Below, piece by piece: positions 47,391 through 56,938 of a stretch of 64,000 nt of DNA. The notes below the pieces were generated by a model, which worked only from the letters and a program-made list of their open reading frames with translations, did no database searches and was not told the origin of the DNA. The stretch comes from Methylotuvimicrobium sp. KM2. Lineage in GTDB: Bacteria > Pseudomonadota > Gammaproteobacteria > Methylococcales > Methylomonadaceae. Made by a program: the position numbers and the translations under genes. Where the stretch lies: positions 2,170,001-2,234,000 of the forward strand of contig NZ_CP150634.1 of assembly GCF_038051925.1 (NCBI RefSeq), read 5' to 3'. Position 1 is the stretch's first letter. The number at the start of each line of letters is the position of its first letter.

Positions 47391-48752
47391 ATGATCGAAC
47401 ATATGGTCAGACATTACAAGATTTTGTCCATTGTCGGTAATATCATTACTGTAAATGTTGACAGTGCCTTTGCAAGCCAAGAAATCACGACTCGATTCGG
47501 GGATTTAGCCGAAGTCGAAGACGTCAACGGCAGCGAGTCTTTGGCTCAAGTCATCAAAATAGATGGAAGCAAGGTGGCTTTGCAGGTTTTCTCGGGAACT
47601 CGGGGCATTTCGACTGCGGCGTCGGTGCGTTTTTTAGGTCATTCGATGCGAGTGACTTATTCTGCGAATATTCTTGGCCGGATTTTTAATGGTACGGGGG
47701 AGCCGATGGACGGTGGTTCGACGCTTAAGCCCGACCCGAAAGTGACGATTAACGGTGCGTCGGTGAACCCGATGAAACGAGTTTTAGCTTCGAAAATGAT
47801 ACGAACGCAAGTGCCGATGATCGACCTGTTCAATTGTCTGGTGGAAAGTCAGAAGATACCGATTTTCTCTATTTCCGGCGAACCGTTTAACGCATTTTTG
47901 GCTAGAATCGGCATTCAGGCTGATGCCGATATCGTGGTTTTTGCAGGGCTTGGCCTGATTTTCGATGATTTTCATTATTTTAGATCGCAATTTGAGGAAG
48001 CGGGAGTATTTGCGAGGACCGTGATGTTTTGCAATCTGGCTTCCGATCCTATCGTCGAACGGCTATTGGTGCCGGATATGGCATTGGCGGTCGCGGAACG
48101 CTTTGCAGTAGAAGAGGGCAAGCGGGTGTTGGTGTTGATGACCGATATGACCGCTTATGCCGATGCAATGAAGGAAGTCGGTATTTCAATGGAACATGTT
48201 CCGTCGAATCGCGGCTACATGGGAGATCTCTATTCGCAGTTGGCGCGCCGATACGAAAAAGCCTGCGATTATAAAGGTGCCGGTTCCGTTACGATTTTGT
48301 CGGTGACAACGATGCCGGGTAACGATGTGACGCATCCGGTTCCGGACAATACCGGTTATATTACCGAAGGCCAGTTTTATTTGCACGACGGCATGCTCGA
48401 TCCTTTCGGTTCGTTGTCTAGGTTGAAGCAACATGTCATCGGTAAGGTCACGCGCGAGGATCATGCGCAAATCATGAATACGATGATCCGTTTTTACGCG
48501 GGCTCGGTCGACGCAGAACAAAAGCAGGCGATGGCTTTCGATTTGTCCGATTACGATAAAAAGTTGCTCAGATTCGGACAATTATTCAAAAAACGTTTCA
48601 TGGATATCAATGTCTCGATTTCATTGGAACAGGCTTTGGATTTAGGGTGGCAAACCTTGGCCGAATGTTTTGAGGAAAGCGAGTTATTAATGAAACAAGC
48701 CTTGATCGATAAATACTTCCCGAAGAAAAATCATGGCCAGACTCTCGCTTAA
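47391..48752 (+). CDS. atpB: V/A-type ATPase subunit B
   Basis: This 453-residue protein is the non-catalytic nucleotide-binding subunit of a V/A-type rotary ATPase. It shows the beta-barrel start (FGDLAEVEDVNG), the central ISGEPFNAFLARIG region in place of a Walker A loop, and the MTDMTAYADAMKEVG and VPDNTGYITEGQFYLHDG signatures. It is placed first in the operon, which is unusual, and overlaps subunit D by 20 bp. Together with A it forms the cytoplasmic hexamer. Confidence 0.95.
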   Translation: MIEHMVRHYKILSIVGNIITVNVDSAFASQEITTRFGDLAEVEDVNGSESLAQVIKIDGSKVALQVFSGTRGISTAASVRFLGHSMRVTYSANILGRIFNGTGEPMDGGSTLKPDPKVTINGASVNPMKRVLASKMIRTQVPMIDLFNCLVESQKIPIFSISGEPFNAFLARIGIQADADIVVFAGLGLIFDDFHYFRSQFEEAGVFARTVMFCNLASDPIVERLLVPDMALAVAERFAVEEGKRVLVLMTDMTAYADAMKEVGISMEHVPSNRGYMGDLYSQLARRYEKACDYKGAGSVTILSVTTMPGNDVTHPVPDNTGYITEGQFYLHDGMLDPFGSLSRLKQHVIGKVTREDHAQIMNTMIRFYAGSVDAEQKQAMAFDLSDYDKKLLRFGQLFKKRFMDINVSISLEQALDLGWQTLAECFEESELLMKQALIDKYFPKKNHGQTLA

Positions 48753-49335
48753 CAAGGCTTCATTGCATAAGGAAAGCGCCAAACTCAAGCGCTACCGGCA
48801 ATATTTGCCTTCGCTCGATCTCAAACGAAGACAGTTGATGGCCGAGCGGGCCAAAGGCTTGGCGCAGCTCAAAACTACCGAACTGCAAATCGAACAGTGC
48901 CGACAAAAAGTGAGCGAAACATTACCGATGGTGTCCTATCGGGATATTAATTTAAACGATCTGGTTAAAGTCTCGGCGGTCGAAATAGGCGAGGAGAATA
49001 TTGTCGGTATTACGGTGCCGATACTAAGGAAGGTTGACCTAGTGACGATGACCTATTCGCCTTATCTGAAGCCGCACTGGGCCGATGCGTTGGTCGTGCA
49101 ATTGAAACTTATGCTGGAGTTGAAGTTACGGCAACAGGTCGACAGACGTCGATTGACGATTTTGGAAGCGGCGGTCAAAAAAGTGACACAAAAGGTTAAT
49201 TTGTTCGATAAGGTGTTGATTCCTAAAACGGAGCGCAATATACGCAAAATCCGTATTTATCTGTCCGATGCCGAACGAGCCGATGTTGTTCGGGCAAAAA
49301 TGACCAAACAACTCCGTATTAAACAAGGTGTCTAA
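48733..49335 (+). CDS. atpD: V/A-type ATPase subunit D (central shaft)
   Basis: This 200-residue protein is largely two long antiparallel helices, with the characteristic SLNKASLHKE start, LKRYRQYLPSLDLKRRQL, and a C-terminal RRLTILEAAVKKVTQKVNLF helix. Subunit D is the rotating shaft that couples the A3B3 head to the membrane ring. It overlaps the end of subunit B by 20 bp and its stop directly abuts the start of subunit I. Size is normal for the bacterial group. Confidence 0.93.
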   Translation: MARLSLNKASLHKESAKLKRYRQYLPSLDLKRRQLMAERAKGLAQLKTTELQIEQCRQKVSETLPMVSYRDINLNDLVKVSAVEIGEENIVGITVPILRKVDLVTMTYSPYLKPHWADALVVQLKLMLELKLRQQVDRRRLTILEAAVKKVTQKVNLFDKVLIPKTERNIRKIRIYLSDAERADVVRAKMTKQLRIKQGV

Positions 49336-51132
49336 ATGGCAATCGTCAAGCTGAAAAAGATTACTTTTTGCGGCATGTTGTCCGATAAGCGTCGGATATT
49401 GGAGCAAGTGCAAGCCTTAGGCGGTCTGCACTTGATTCCTTTAGCCGAACCGCCTGGGCAGGAGTTCGGCGCGCCTAAAAATACCGAAGGCGTGGTCGAA
49501 GCGCTTAAATATCTTAATGCCTGCGCGAACAAAAGACATCAAACCAAAGATGCGACGCGTTTCGATCTTGAAAGGATTACCGAGGAAGTTTTGGCCATTA
49601 AGGCGAAATTTCGCGAGTTGACCGACATTTACGACGCCTTGTCGAAACGAATCGATGAGGTTGAACCGTGGGGCGACTTCCAGCTACCGGAAACCGAACA
49701 ATTGGCCGGTTACCGATTATGGTTTTACATTATTCCCAAAAGAATGATGAAAAAGCTCGAGGACTGCGACTGGGTTTGGCAGACGGTTTATCAGAATAAT
49801 TTATATTGCTATGTCGTCGTCGTTGCCGAATCCGAGCCGCCCGAAAACAGCATGCCGGTGGCAAGAACTCATACCGGCTCGATACCGCTTTCGACATTGA
49901 AAACTCAGCGAAGCCAAGTCGAATTGACGCTCGAGGATTTACAGGCCGAACGAGAGTCCTTGACTCGCTGGATTACCTTGATGACGGTGCATTTCAGTGA
50001 GGCGCTGGATCAGGCCGATTTGGCCAAGGCGCAAACAATTACACGCGACGAGGCCGGCGTGTTCGCCTTGCAAGGCTGGTTGCCGGAAGCACATACCGAA
50101 AAATTTCTTCGTTTTGCCGAACATCATGGTTTGGCCGTATTGGTCGAAGACCCGGATCCCGGCGACAATCCTCCGACCTTGCTCGATAATCCTCGGCAAC
50201 TGGCCGGCGGCGAAGATATCGTCAATTTTTATCAAACGCCGAATTATTACGGTTGGGACCCGTCTATTGTCGTGTTTTTTTCATTTAGCGTTTTTTTTGC
50301 GATGATTCTGTCCGACGCAGGTTATGCCGCGGTTTTCGGGTTAATACTGATGTTCAAATGGCGCAGTCTCGGGCAGAGCATCAAGGATCGGAGACTTAGA
50401 GTCCTGGCTGCTAACACCGTGTTTGCTTCGCTTGTTTGGGGAGTTTTATCGGGCGGTTATTTCGGCTACAGTCCATCCGAAGAAAGATTTATTTCTGCAT
50501 TAAAGATTATCGATATTAACGATTTCGACGGGATGATGCGCTTGTCGATCGCGGTCGGCGTCGGGCATATTGCCTTGGCCAATGCGATTCGAGCCTATCG
50601 CCGATACCCTTCCTTAACGGCATTGGCCTCTATCGGCTGGCTGTTGGCAGTTGTCGGCGGTTTTTGTTTTTGGCTTTCGGCGACAACGGATAATGACGGG
50701 TTGCGTCAAGTAGGCATTATTTTGCCGGCTACGGGCGGCGTTTTGTTGTTGCTGTTCAGCAGCGAACGAGGTTTAAAACGCTGGAGCGACTTGTTTTGGC
50801 GTTTGCTGGACGGTGTCAAGAGCTTGATCGGCATTACTCAATTGTTCGGTGATGTGCTCAGTTATATGCGTCTATTCGCATTGGGTTTGGCTAGCGCGTC
50901 GTTGGCGCTGACTTTTAATCAATTGGCGGTGCAGGTTTATCATGCCTTACCCGGTCCCGGGTTGTTGTTCAGTATTTTGATCTTAATCGTCGGCCATGTC
51001 TTGAATCTGATGTTATGTTTGATGAGTGGCTTGGTACATGGTTTACGTTTGAATTTTATCGAATTTTATAACTGGAGCGTTTCCGATGAAGGTTATCCCT
51101 TTAAAGCATTTTCCAAAAAAGGAGTCCGTTGA
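49336..51132 (+). CDS. atpI: V/A-type ATPase subunit I (a-subunit, ion channel)
   Basis: This 598-residue protein has a cytoplasmic N-terminal half (to about 310) that forms the peripheral stalk contact. A membrane half follows with seven or eight helices. The channel region includes DVLSYMRLFALGLASASLAL (near residue 515), whose Arg is expected to be the essential one facing the ring Glu, and the closing HGLRLNFIEFYNWS motif. The start lies immediately after the subunit D stop, and the stop overlaps subunit K. Length is at the short end for the family, as in Chlamydia/Bacteroidetes-type enzymes. Confidence 0.93.
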   Translation: MAIVKLKKITFCGMLSDKRRILEQVQALGGLHLIPLAEPPGQEFGAPKNTEGVVEALKYLNACANKRHQTKDATRFDLERITEEVLAIKAKFRELTDIYDALSKRIDEVEPWGDFQLPETEQLAGYRLWFYIIPKRMMKKLEDCDWVWQTVYQNNLYCYVVVVAESEPPENSMPVARTHTGSIPLSTLKTQRSQVELTLEDLQAERESLTRWITLMTVHFSEALDQADLAKAQTITRDEAGVFALQGWLPEAHTEKFLRFAEHHGLAVLVEDPDPGDNPPTLLDNPRQLAGGEDIVNFYQTPNYYGWDPSIVVFFSFSVFFAMILSDAGYAAVFGLILMFKWRSLGQSIKDRRLRVLAANTVFASLVWGVLSGGYFGYSPSEERFISALKIIDINDFDGMMRLSIAVGVGHIALANAIRAYRRYPSLTALASIGWLLAVVGGFCFWLSATTDNDGLRQVGIILPATGGVLLLLFSSERGLKRWSDLFWRLLDGVKSLIGITQLFGDVLSYMRLFALGLASASLALTFNQLAVQVYHALPGPGLLFSILILIVGHVLNLMLCLMSGLVHGLRLNFIEFYNWSVSDEGYPFKAFSKKGVR

Positions 51133-51581
51133 TGGCTGAGGTATTAGTGATTTTAGGATGGATCGGTTTATATGCGCCGATGGCCTTGGGTGCGATCGGC
51201 AGCATTATTGGTTGTGCGGTTGCAGGCCAAGCCGCGATCGGCGCGATGCTCGATACCGAAACCGGGCACGGTCGCTATGTCGGCGTTTCGGCGATGCCGT
51301 CTTCTCAGGTGATTTATGGCATTGTCGTGATGTTTACGCTGAATCGGCCGATTACCGAAGCGAATGCTTCCGGTATTTTTGCCGTTGGCGTCTTGGCCGG
51401 ATTCGCACTGATGTTCAGTGCGATTTATCAAGGGCAATGCTGCGCCTCGGCGATTCATGCCTCGAAGGCCAAACCCGAGATTTTCGGTTTATCGGTAGCC
51501 CCCGCCGCGATCGTCGAAGGCTTTGCCGTCTTTGCATTTATTTTCGCCCTAGTGATTAGCGGCGGAATTCCTCAATCTTAA
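51132..51581 (+). CDS. atpK: V/A-type ATPase subunit K (membrane ring)
   Basis: The 149-residue ring subunit has four membrane helices, i.e. two hairpins. The start is the ATG at 51132 (TGATG overlap with subunit I, GGAG upstream). The second hairpin carries the ion-binding Glu in PAAIVEGFAVFAF. Residues that bind Na+ in Enterococcus NtpK (Thr64, Gln65, Gln110, Glu139) correspond by eye to Ser and Gln in MPSSQVIYG, Gln in YQGQCCAS, and this Glu. The first hairpin lacks a carboxylate, as in typical V-type rings. This suggests Na+ coupling, to be tested. Confidence 0.92.
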   Translation: MAEVLVILGWIGLYAPMALGAIGSIIGCAVAGQAAIGAMLDTETGHGRYVGVSAMPSSQVIYGIVVMFTLNRPITEANASGIFAVGVLAGFALMFSAIYQGQCCASAIHASKAKPEIFGLSVAPAAIVEGFAVFAFIFALVISGGIPQS

Positions 51582-51592
51582 GAGTCGAGAGT

Positions 51593-52282
51593 ATGAAAGC
51601 GGAAAAAGCGGAAGTCGCATCGAGCGGCGTCGAGAAATTGATCGAGCGCTTGAGAGAGGAAGCGATTAATGCCGGACAAGCTAAAGCCGAGGATATCGTC
51701 CTTAACGCACAAAAACGAGCCGCTTGGATTGTCGAGGAAGCCGAGCAAGAGGCGCAATTATTGCTTGAAAAAGCACGAGCCGAAGCCGAAGCGCTTAAAT
51801 CTTCCGGTGTCGATGCGTTGCGCTTGGCGGGGCGGGATGCGTTACTTAAATTACGCGATACTTTGCTCGGTAGCTTTAGTCAGGAAGTCATGCGCGTGGT
51901 CGGTAAACAAATGGCCAAATCCGAATTTATCGAGCAATTGATACTGGCATTGGCGGGCCGAGTCCGAGAAAAAACCGGGCTCGATCAAAATTCTAAAATC
52001 ATTTTTCAATTACCCGAGGATATCGTCGGCGTCGAGGATTTGCGAAGAAACCCGGAGGAGCTTAAGCAAGGAGCCTTGTCGCATCTGACCGCCGCGATCG
52101 CATCGGATTTGTTGCGCGATGGCGTATCCTTTGAAGTTTCGGATCAAATCAAATCGGGTATCGTGATCAAGCTTGAAGAGAACAACATGGTCATCGATTT
52201 TACCGATGAAGCCGTTACCACTTTGTTTTTGGAGCATTTACAACCGCGTTTTAGAGCGCTCTTGCAAGGCATCGTCAAGTGA
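51593..52282 (+). CDS. atpE: V/A-type ATPase subunit E (peripheral stalk)
   Basis: This 229-residue protein begins with a long charged coiled coil (about 10-75, EAINAGQAKAEDIVLNAQKR and EAEQEAQLLLEKARAEAE). A mixed C-terminal domain follows that should bind the top of the head. The pattern and length match V/A-type subunit E. It follows subunit K after 11 bp, and its stop overlaps the GTG start of the DUF2764 gene by 4 bp, so translation is coupled. Confidence 0.88.
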   Translation: MKAEKAEVASSGVEKLIERLREEAINAGQAKAEDIVLNAQKRAAWIVEEAEQEAQLLLEKARAEAEALKSSGVDALRLAGRDALLKLRDTLLGSFSQEVMRVVGKQMAKSEFIEQLILALAGRVREKTGLDQNSKIIFQLPEDIVGVEDLRRNPEELKQGALSHLTAAIASDLLRDGVSFEVSDQIKSGIVIKLEENNMVIDFTDEAVTTLFLEHLQPRFRALLQGIVK

Positions 52283-52965
52283 GCGGCGAAAATTATAAAT
52301 ATACGCTTTTACTTAGCAGCCTTCCTGTCCATCCGACGGAACTATTCGAGACCCGTCAGCCGCCGATTTCGCGCATTCAGTTGGATAAGCGTTTGGCCTT
52401 GCTAGATAACGAAGATGCCGACGATTTGGCAAGAATTGAAGCCTTGCTGCATTGGTCGAAAATGAAAGAACTCGATGACGAAGCCGTCGTTAAACAAGGG
52501 ATGGTCATGTGGCGTGCAATCAGGAACCCGTTTCTAAAAGAGGTCGTCATGTGGCGTTTGGAATTAAGGACTATTTTGACGGCGCTCAGAAGAAGGCGCG
52601 ACGGCGAGAGTTTAACCTTGGGCGCGCCTTTTGACGGTTTTGGCGAGCGTTTACGCTTTATCAAAAAACATTGGCGTGAATCGGCTTTCGGAATGGATGC
52701 CTTATTGCCTTGGGTTAGACAAGCCAGCGAATTGATTGAACAAGATCGGCCGCTGGAGTTGGAAAGACTGATTCTCGAGTTGATTTGGCGGCATTATCAG
52801 AGAGTCGGGCAGGGGCATTACTTCGATTTTCCCGCAGTCGTCATTTATGTATTGAAATGGGATGTCATTAACCGTTGGACCCATTACGACAAAGAGCAGG
52901 CCGTTTTACGATTTGACGAATTAGTCTCGGCCGGATTAGACGGCGTTTCGATTGAATTTGGATAA
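52279..52965 (+). CDS. DUF2764 protein of the V-type ATPase operon
   Basis: This 228-residue protein starts with GTG inside the subunit E stop. It is helical and acidic and belongs to the DUF2764 group that occurs only in V-type ATPase operons of Chlamydiae, Bacteroidetes and some others. It sits where a subunit C gene would be, and probably takes the place of the C/d subunit linking the shaft to the ring; this is inferred from position. The TLLLSSLPVHP start and LRTILTALRRRRDG segment are family-like. Confidence 0.78.
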   Translation: MSGENYKYTLLLSSLPVHPTELFETRQPPISRIQLDKRLALLDNEDADDLARIEALLHWSKMKELDDEAVVKQGMVMWRAIRNPFLKEVVMWRLELRTILTALRRRRDGESLTLGAPFDGFGERLRFIKKHWRESAFGMDALLPWVRQASELIEQDRPLELERLILELIWRHYQRVGQGHYFDFPAVVIYVLKWDVINRWTHYDKEQAVLRFDELVSAGLDGVSIEFG

Positions 52966-52974
52966 ATTTCTACG

Positions 52975-54807
52975 ATGAATGAAAGCACATTGACAACGGG
53001 TTTGGATCAGGCTTCGGCGAGAGTCGTCTCTGTTCAGGACGATATTGTATCGATCGAATCGGTTGCTGACACGCCGCTGACGAAGAATGAAGTCATTTAC
53101 ATTTTGCCGAGCCGAAGCGAAGCTAAACATAAAGAGCGGCTTAAAGCAGAAATATTGCGTATTTACGGCAATCGTGCCGATGCGCAAGTTTATGAAAACA
53201 CAACAGGAGTCGGTGTTGGCGATCCGGTTGTGTTGACCAGCGAATTACTGTCGGTCGAACTTGGGCCCGGGCTTTTGGGACAAGTCTATGACGGCTTGCA
53301 AAACCCCCTCGATTTATTGGCGACCGAATACGGCTATTTTTTGCCTCGTGGAGTCGATTTGCCTGCGTTGGATCAAAATACCAAGTGGGCATTCACACCG
53401 TGCGTACAAGCCGGTGCAAAACTCTATGCCGGTTGTGCGATCGGGGCCGTTCAGGAGCGCCGCTTCAGTCATAAGATCATGGTGCCGTTCGACATCAATG
53501 GCGAGATCGAGGTGACTTGGATTCAGGAAGGTAATGTTACGGTCGATGAGGCCGTCGCAAAAATCAAACTGGCCAATGACAAAGAGCGAATCATTACGCT
53601 CAAACAGCGATGGCCGATTCGCTTGCCGTTATCGCAACAACTGCTGCGCAATAATGTGGTGCAACGCCAATATCCATCTGACCCCTTAATAACGCATTTA
53701 CGTTTGATCGATACTTTTTTTCCGATTGCCAGAGGCGGCACCGGCTGTATCCCCGGGCCTTTCGGCGCAGGCAAGACGGTTTTACAGAGTTTGATATCGA
53801 GAAATTCGGAGGTCGACATTGTCATCGTGGTCGCTTGCGGGGAGCGAGCCGGCGAGGTCGTCGAGACCATCACCGAATTTCCGATGACCATCGATCCGAA
53901 GACCGGCGGATCGTTGATGGACCGCACGATCATTATCTGTAACACTTCGTCGATGCCGGTTGCGGCCAGGGAGGCGTCGATCTACACGGGAATCACGCTC
54001 GGTGAATATTATCGGCAAATGGGTTTGAATGTGCTGTTGCTGGCCGACTCGACGTCTCGTTGGGCGCAGGCGATGCGCGAAACGTCGGCGCGGCTCGAGG
54101 AGATTCCGGGCGAAGAGGCTTTTCCGGCCTATTTAGACTCGGCGATTAAAAATATTTATGAGCGAGCCGGCGTAATAAAAAACCGTGACGGAGGAACCGG
54201 AAGTCTGACGATGATCGGAACCGTTTCGCCGGCCGGCGGTAATTTCGAGGAACCGGTTACGCAATCGACCTTGAGCACGGTCAAGACTTTTTTAGGACTG
54301 AGTGCCGACCGGGCCTATAAACGTTTTTATCCGGCTGTCGATCCGTTGCTATCCTGGTCTCGTTATTTAGAGCAGCTTAGGTCTTGGTATGATCGTGAGC
54401 TTATTTCAGGGTGGACTGAACGCGTATCCAAAGTTTTAGACTTGCTTGTTCGGGGCGACGGTGTCTATCAAATGATACAAGTCGCCGGCGAGGAAGGCGT
54501 TACCTTGGAAGATTTTGTGCTGTATCAGCAAGCCATGTTCATCGATATGATCTATCTGCAACAGGATGCTTTCGACGATGTTGACGTGTCGGTTCCGCTT
54601 GAGCGGCAAAAAGAAATATTTATGCTGATTATCAAGTTGGTCGATGCGGAGTATCGCTTTACCGACCAAAACCATGTGCGGGATTATTTTACTCGTCTGA
54701 CCGGACTCTTCAAAAATCTAAATTATGCGGTTTGGCGTTCAGCCGAATATAACGATTTACTCGCTAAAATAGAGAGTTTGTATAAATCGGTCGATAATCC
54801 GGGTTAA
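52975..54807 (+). CDS. atpA: V/A-type ATPase catalytic subunit A
   Basis: This 610-residue protein is the ATP-hydrolysing or -synthesising subunit. It has the N-terminal barrel, the V-type non-homologous insert (about 120-200), and Walker A GPFGAGKTVLQ near residue 263. The catalytic Glu lies in CGERAGEVVE near 288. LLADSTSRWAQAMRE near 360 is followed by the GEEAFPAYLDS loop. All catalytic residues are present. It is the last gene of the operon rather than lying next to B. No subunit F gene is seen in the cluster. Confidence 0.96.
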   Translation: MNESTLTTGLDQASARVVSVQDDIVSIESVADTPLTKNEVIYILPSRSEAKHKERLKAEILRIYGNRADAQVYENTTGVGVGDPVVLTSELLSVELGPGLLGQVYDGLQNPLDLLATEYGYFLPRGVDLPALDQNTKWAFTPCVQAGAKLYAGCAIGAVQERRFSHKIMVPFDINGEIEVTWIQEGNVTVDEAVAKIKLANDKERIITLKQRWPIRLPLSQQLLRNNVVQRQYPSDPLITHLRLIDTFFPIARGGTGCIPGPFGAGKTVLQSLISRNSEVDIVIVVACGERAGEVVETITEFPMTIDPKTGGSLMDRTIIICNTSSMPVAAREASIYTGITLGEYYRQMGLNVLLLADSTSRWAQAMRETSARLEEIPGEEAFPAYLDSAIKNIYERAGVIKNRDGGTGSLTMIGTVSPAGGNFEEPVTQSTLSTVKTFLGLSADRAYKRFYPAVDPLLSWSRYLEQLRSWYDRELISGWTERVSKVLDLLVRGDGVYQMIQVAGEEGVTLEDFVLYQQAMFIDMIYLQQDAFDDVDVSVPLERQKEIFMLIIKLVDAEYRFTDQNHVRDYFTRLTGLFKNLNYAVWRSAEYNDLLAKIESLYKSVDNPG

Positions 54808-54939
54808 CTTAGACGAGTCTGCGATATTTATGTATAGGGTAGTCAGGTTCGGTTGCTCGATTGATAGGTGTCGACGGTAGGGCGGATTTTGCTCCTCGGC
54901 AATTGCTCTTGCATTGTCCTGCTACACGCTATTCTTGGC

Positions 54940-55060
54940 TATACTCATCGTGGATTAAAATTCGGCACCGGGGCCCGGCAAAGGACGCCGTGAATACGTC
55001 CATGTAGGCTTGACGGCGGCTATCCCTGCCGCCGACACCTGTCAATCGAGTCACCAAACC
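54940..55060. repeat. Type-2 MITE left part
   Basis: TATACTCATCGTGGATTAAA, then GGCAAAGGACGCCGTGAATA and GTCCATGTAGGC blocks match complete copies; the right end is lost. It fills the gap between the V-ATPase operon and the tetR-like gene. Confidence 0.55.
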
Positions 55061-55181
55061 CCCTTCCGACAGTTGTCTAAGTTATTTCATGCTCGTTCCT
55101 AACTGCGAGTAGTTTTTTGCTTGCATTATTTGCTTATCGCTATAAGATAGTAATTAATTACTTTCTTTTTTGAGGGCAGCC

Positions 55182-55790
55182 TTGAATACTCATGTAAAAC
55201 ATCTTCCTGCCGATGAACGACGTGCCGTGACTATCGAGGCAGTGGTTGATCTGGCGGGTTCGCAAAATCCCAGCGAAATCACAACTGCGGCTATCGCCAA
55301 GCATATGAACCTGACCCAGGGCGCGTTGTTTCGTCATTTTCCGACTAAGGATGCCATTTGGCAGGCAGTCATGGAGTGGGTTGCTGAACGCCTCCTGGCG
55401 CGGATTGATTATGCCGCGCAAGGTATTGAATCGCCTCTGGCCGCGATGCAGGCGATATTCATGAGCCACGTCGAGTTCGTGGCCGAGCACCCTGGGGTTC
55501 CCCGAATGATGTTTGGTGAATTGCAACGTGCCGATCAGACGGCGCCCAAGCGCATAGTACAAACCCTGATCCTGCGTTATGGAGAACGCCTGCACCGACT
55601 GATCGAGGCGGGCAAGGCTTGCGGCGAGCTGTCCGCCGCACTCGATACCGAAGCCGCGGCCACCCTGTTCATCGGCACGATCCAAGGCCTGGTCATGCAA
55701 TCGCTGCTGGCCGGCAATGTGGAGCGTATCCGCCAGGATGCGCCACGCGTCTTTGCAATTTATCAGCGTGGCATCCGGAGTGCGCAATGA
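55182..55790 (+). CDS. TetR/AcrR-family transcriptional regulator
   Basis: This 202-residue repressor-type protein probably starts at the TTG at 55182, since GAGGG lies five bases upstream; a TTG four codons earlier is possible. The N-terminal helix-turn-helix is clear (ITTAAIAKHMNLTQGALFRH, near residue 34, then FPTKDAIW). The C-terminal ligand domain matches the TetR_C group linked with efflux genes. It overlaps the HlyD-type gene by 4 bp, so it likely controls its own efflux operon in response to a toxic compound. GC content is higher than the region average. Confidence 0.9.
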   Translation: MNTHVKHLPADERRAVTIEAVVDLAGSQNPSEITTAAIAKHMNLTQGALFRHFPTKDAIWQAVMEWVAERLLARIDYAAQGIESPLAAMQAIFMSHVEFVAEHPGVPRMMFGELQRADQTAPKRIVQTLILRYGERLHRLIEAGKACGELSAALDTEAAATLFIGTIQGLVMQSLLAGNVERIRQDAPRVFAIYQRGIRSAQ

Positions 55791-56938
55791 ATCGCATGCC
55801 TCTACAAAAACGAACCTTGGCTCTTCTGGCAGTTATTGTGCCTTTGCTTGTGCTTTTCGTCTACGTCGCCTTGCGATCCGGTCCGCTGGCACCGGTAACC
55901 GTGACGGTCGCGGAGGTGGAGGCCAAGTCAATTGCCCCGGCGCTATTCGGTATCGGCACGGTGGAGGCGCGCTACACCTACAAAATTGGTCCTACGGTTG
56001 CCGGTCGCGTACAACGCCTGGAGGTGCATGTGGGGGATCGGGTGAAGGGCGGTCAAGTGTTAGGCGAGATGGACCCGGTCGATCTCGATGATCGCGTCCG
56101 CTCGCAGGAATCGACCTTCAAGCGTGCCGAAGCGGCATTGCGCGAAGCGAAGGCTCGGCAAGCGTATGCGAAGACCCAGTTGCATCGATATGAACAATTG
56201 TTTGCGGTACGCTCGACCAGCGAAGAAATAGTCGCCACCAAGCGACAGGAATTGCAGATCGCGGATGCTGTACTTACTGTCGCCCATGAAGACGTCGCTC
56301 GTGCCCGGTCTGACCGGGAGGCATTGGTTGCGCAGGGGGATAATCTGCGTCTGATCGCGCCGGCTGACGGCTTGGTCAGCTCCCGCGATGCCGATCCCGG
56401 CACAACTGTCGTTGCCGGTCAAGCTGTGGTGGAAGTGATCGATCCCGAAAGTTTATGGCTGAACGTACGCTTCGACCAGATCAGTGCAGCAGGGCTTGCC
56501 GCTGGACTGCCGGCCCGCATTGTGTTGCGTTCGCGCAGTGGCCATGTGTTGGCCGGCCGCTTACTGCGGGTGGAACCCAAGGCTGACGCCGTGACCGAAG
56601 AAATGCTTGCCAAGGTGAGTTTCGATCTGCCCCCCGATCCATTGCCGCCGCTGGGTGAACTGGCCGAAGTCACGGTCGACTTGCCGGCGCTACCCGCCGC
56701 CCTGGTGATTCCCAATGCCGCCATCCATCGCGAGAATGGTCAATTAGGCGTCTGGCAAGCTATGGACGGCGACCTGCACTTTACTCCCGTTAAATTAGGC
56801 GCTGCTGATCTCGATGGCCAAGTGCAAATACGCGATGGACTCAAGAACGGCGACCGGGTAGTGGTTTACAGCGAAAAGGCGCTGACTGCACGCAGCCGAA
56901 TTCATGTGGTTGAATACATTCCCGGTGCTGTACGATGA
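55787..56938 (+). CDS. HlyD-family periplasmic adaptor (DevB-like)
   Basis: The 383-residue protein starts at the ATG at 55787, overlapping the TetR-type stop. A single N-terminal membrane anchor (about 12-30) is followed by the biotinyl-lipoyl half motif GRVQRLEVHVGDRVKGGQVL near residue 67, a helical hairpin (100-185), the second half lipoyl motif, and a beta-barrel domain. These adaptors link an inner-membrane pump to a TolC-type channel. The neighbouring permease indicates a DevBCA-type ABC exporter. The gene overlaps the permease start by 4 bp. Confidence 0.9.
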   Translation: MNRMPLQKRTLALLAVIVPLLVLFVYVALRSGPLAPVTVTVAEVEAKSIAPALFGIGTVEARYTYKIGPTVAGRVQRLEVHVGDRVKGGQVLGEMDPVDLDDRVRSQESTFKRAEAALREAKARQAYAKTQLHRYEQLFAVRSTSEEIVATKRQELQIADAVLTVAHEDVARARSDREALVAQGDNLRLIAPADGLVSSRDADPGTTVVAGQAVVEVIDPESLWLNVRFDQISAAGLAAGLPARIVLRSRSGHVLAGRLLRVEPKADAVTEEMLAKVSFDLPPDPLPPLGELAEVTVDLPALPAALVIPNAAIHRENGQLGVWQAMDGDLHFTPVKLGAADLDGQVQIRDGLKNGDRVVVYSEKALTARSRIHVVEYIPGAVR

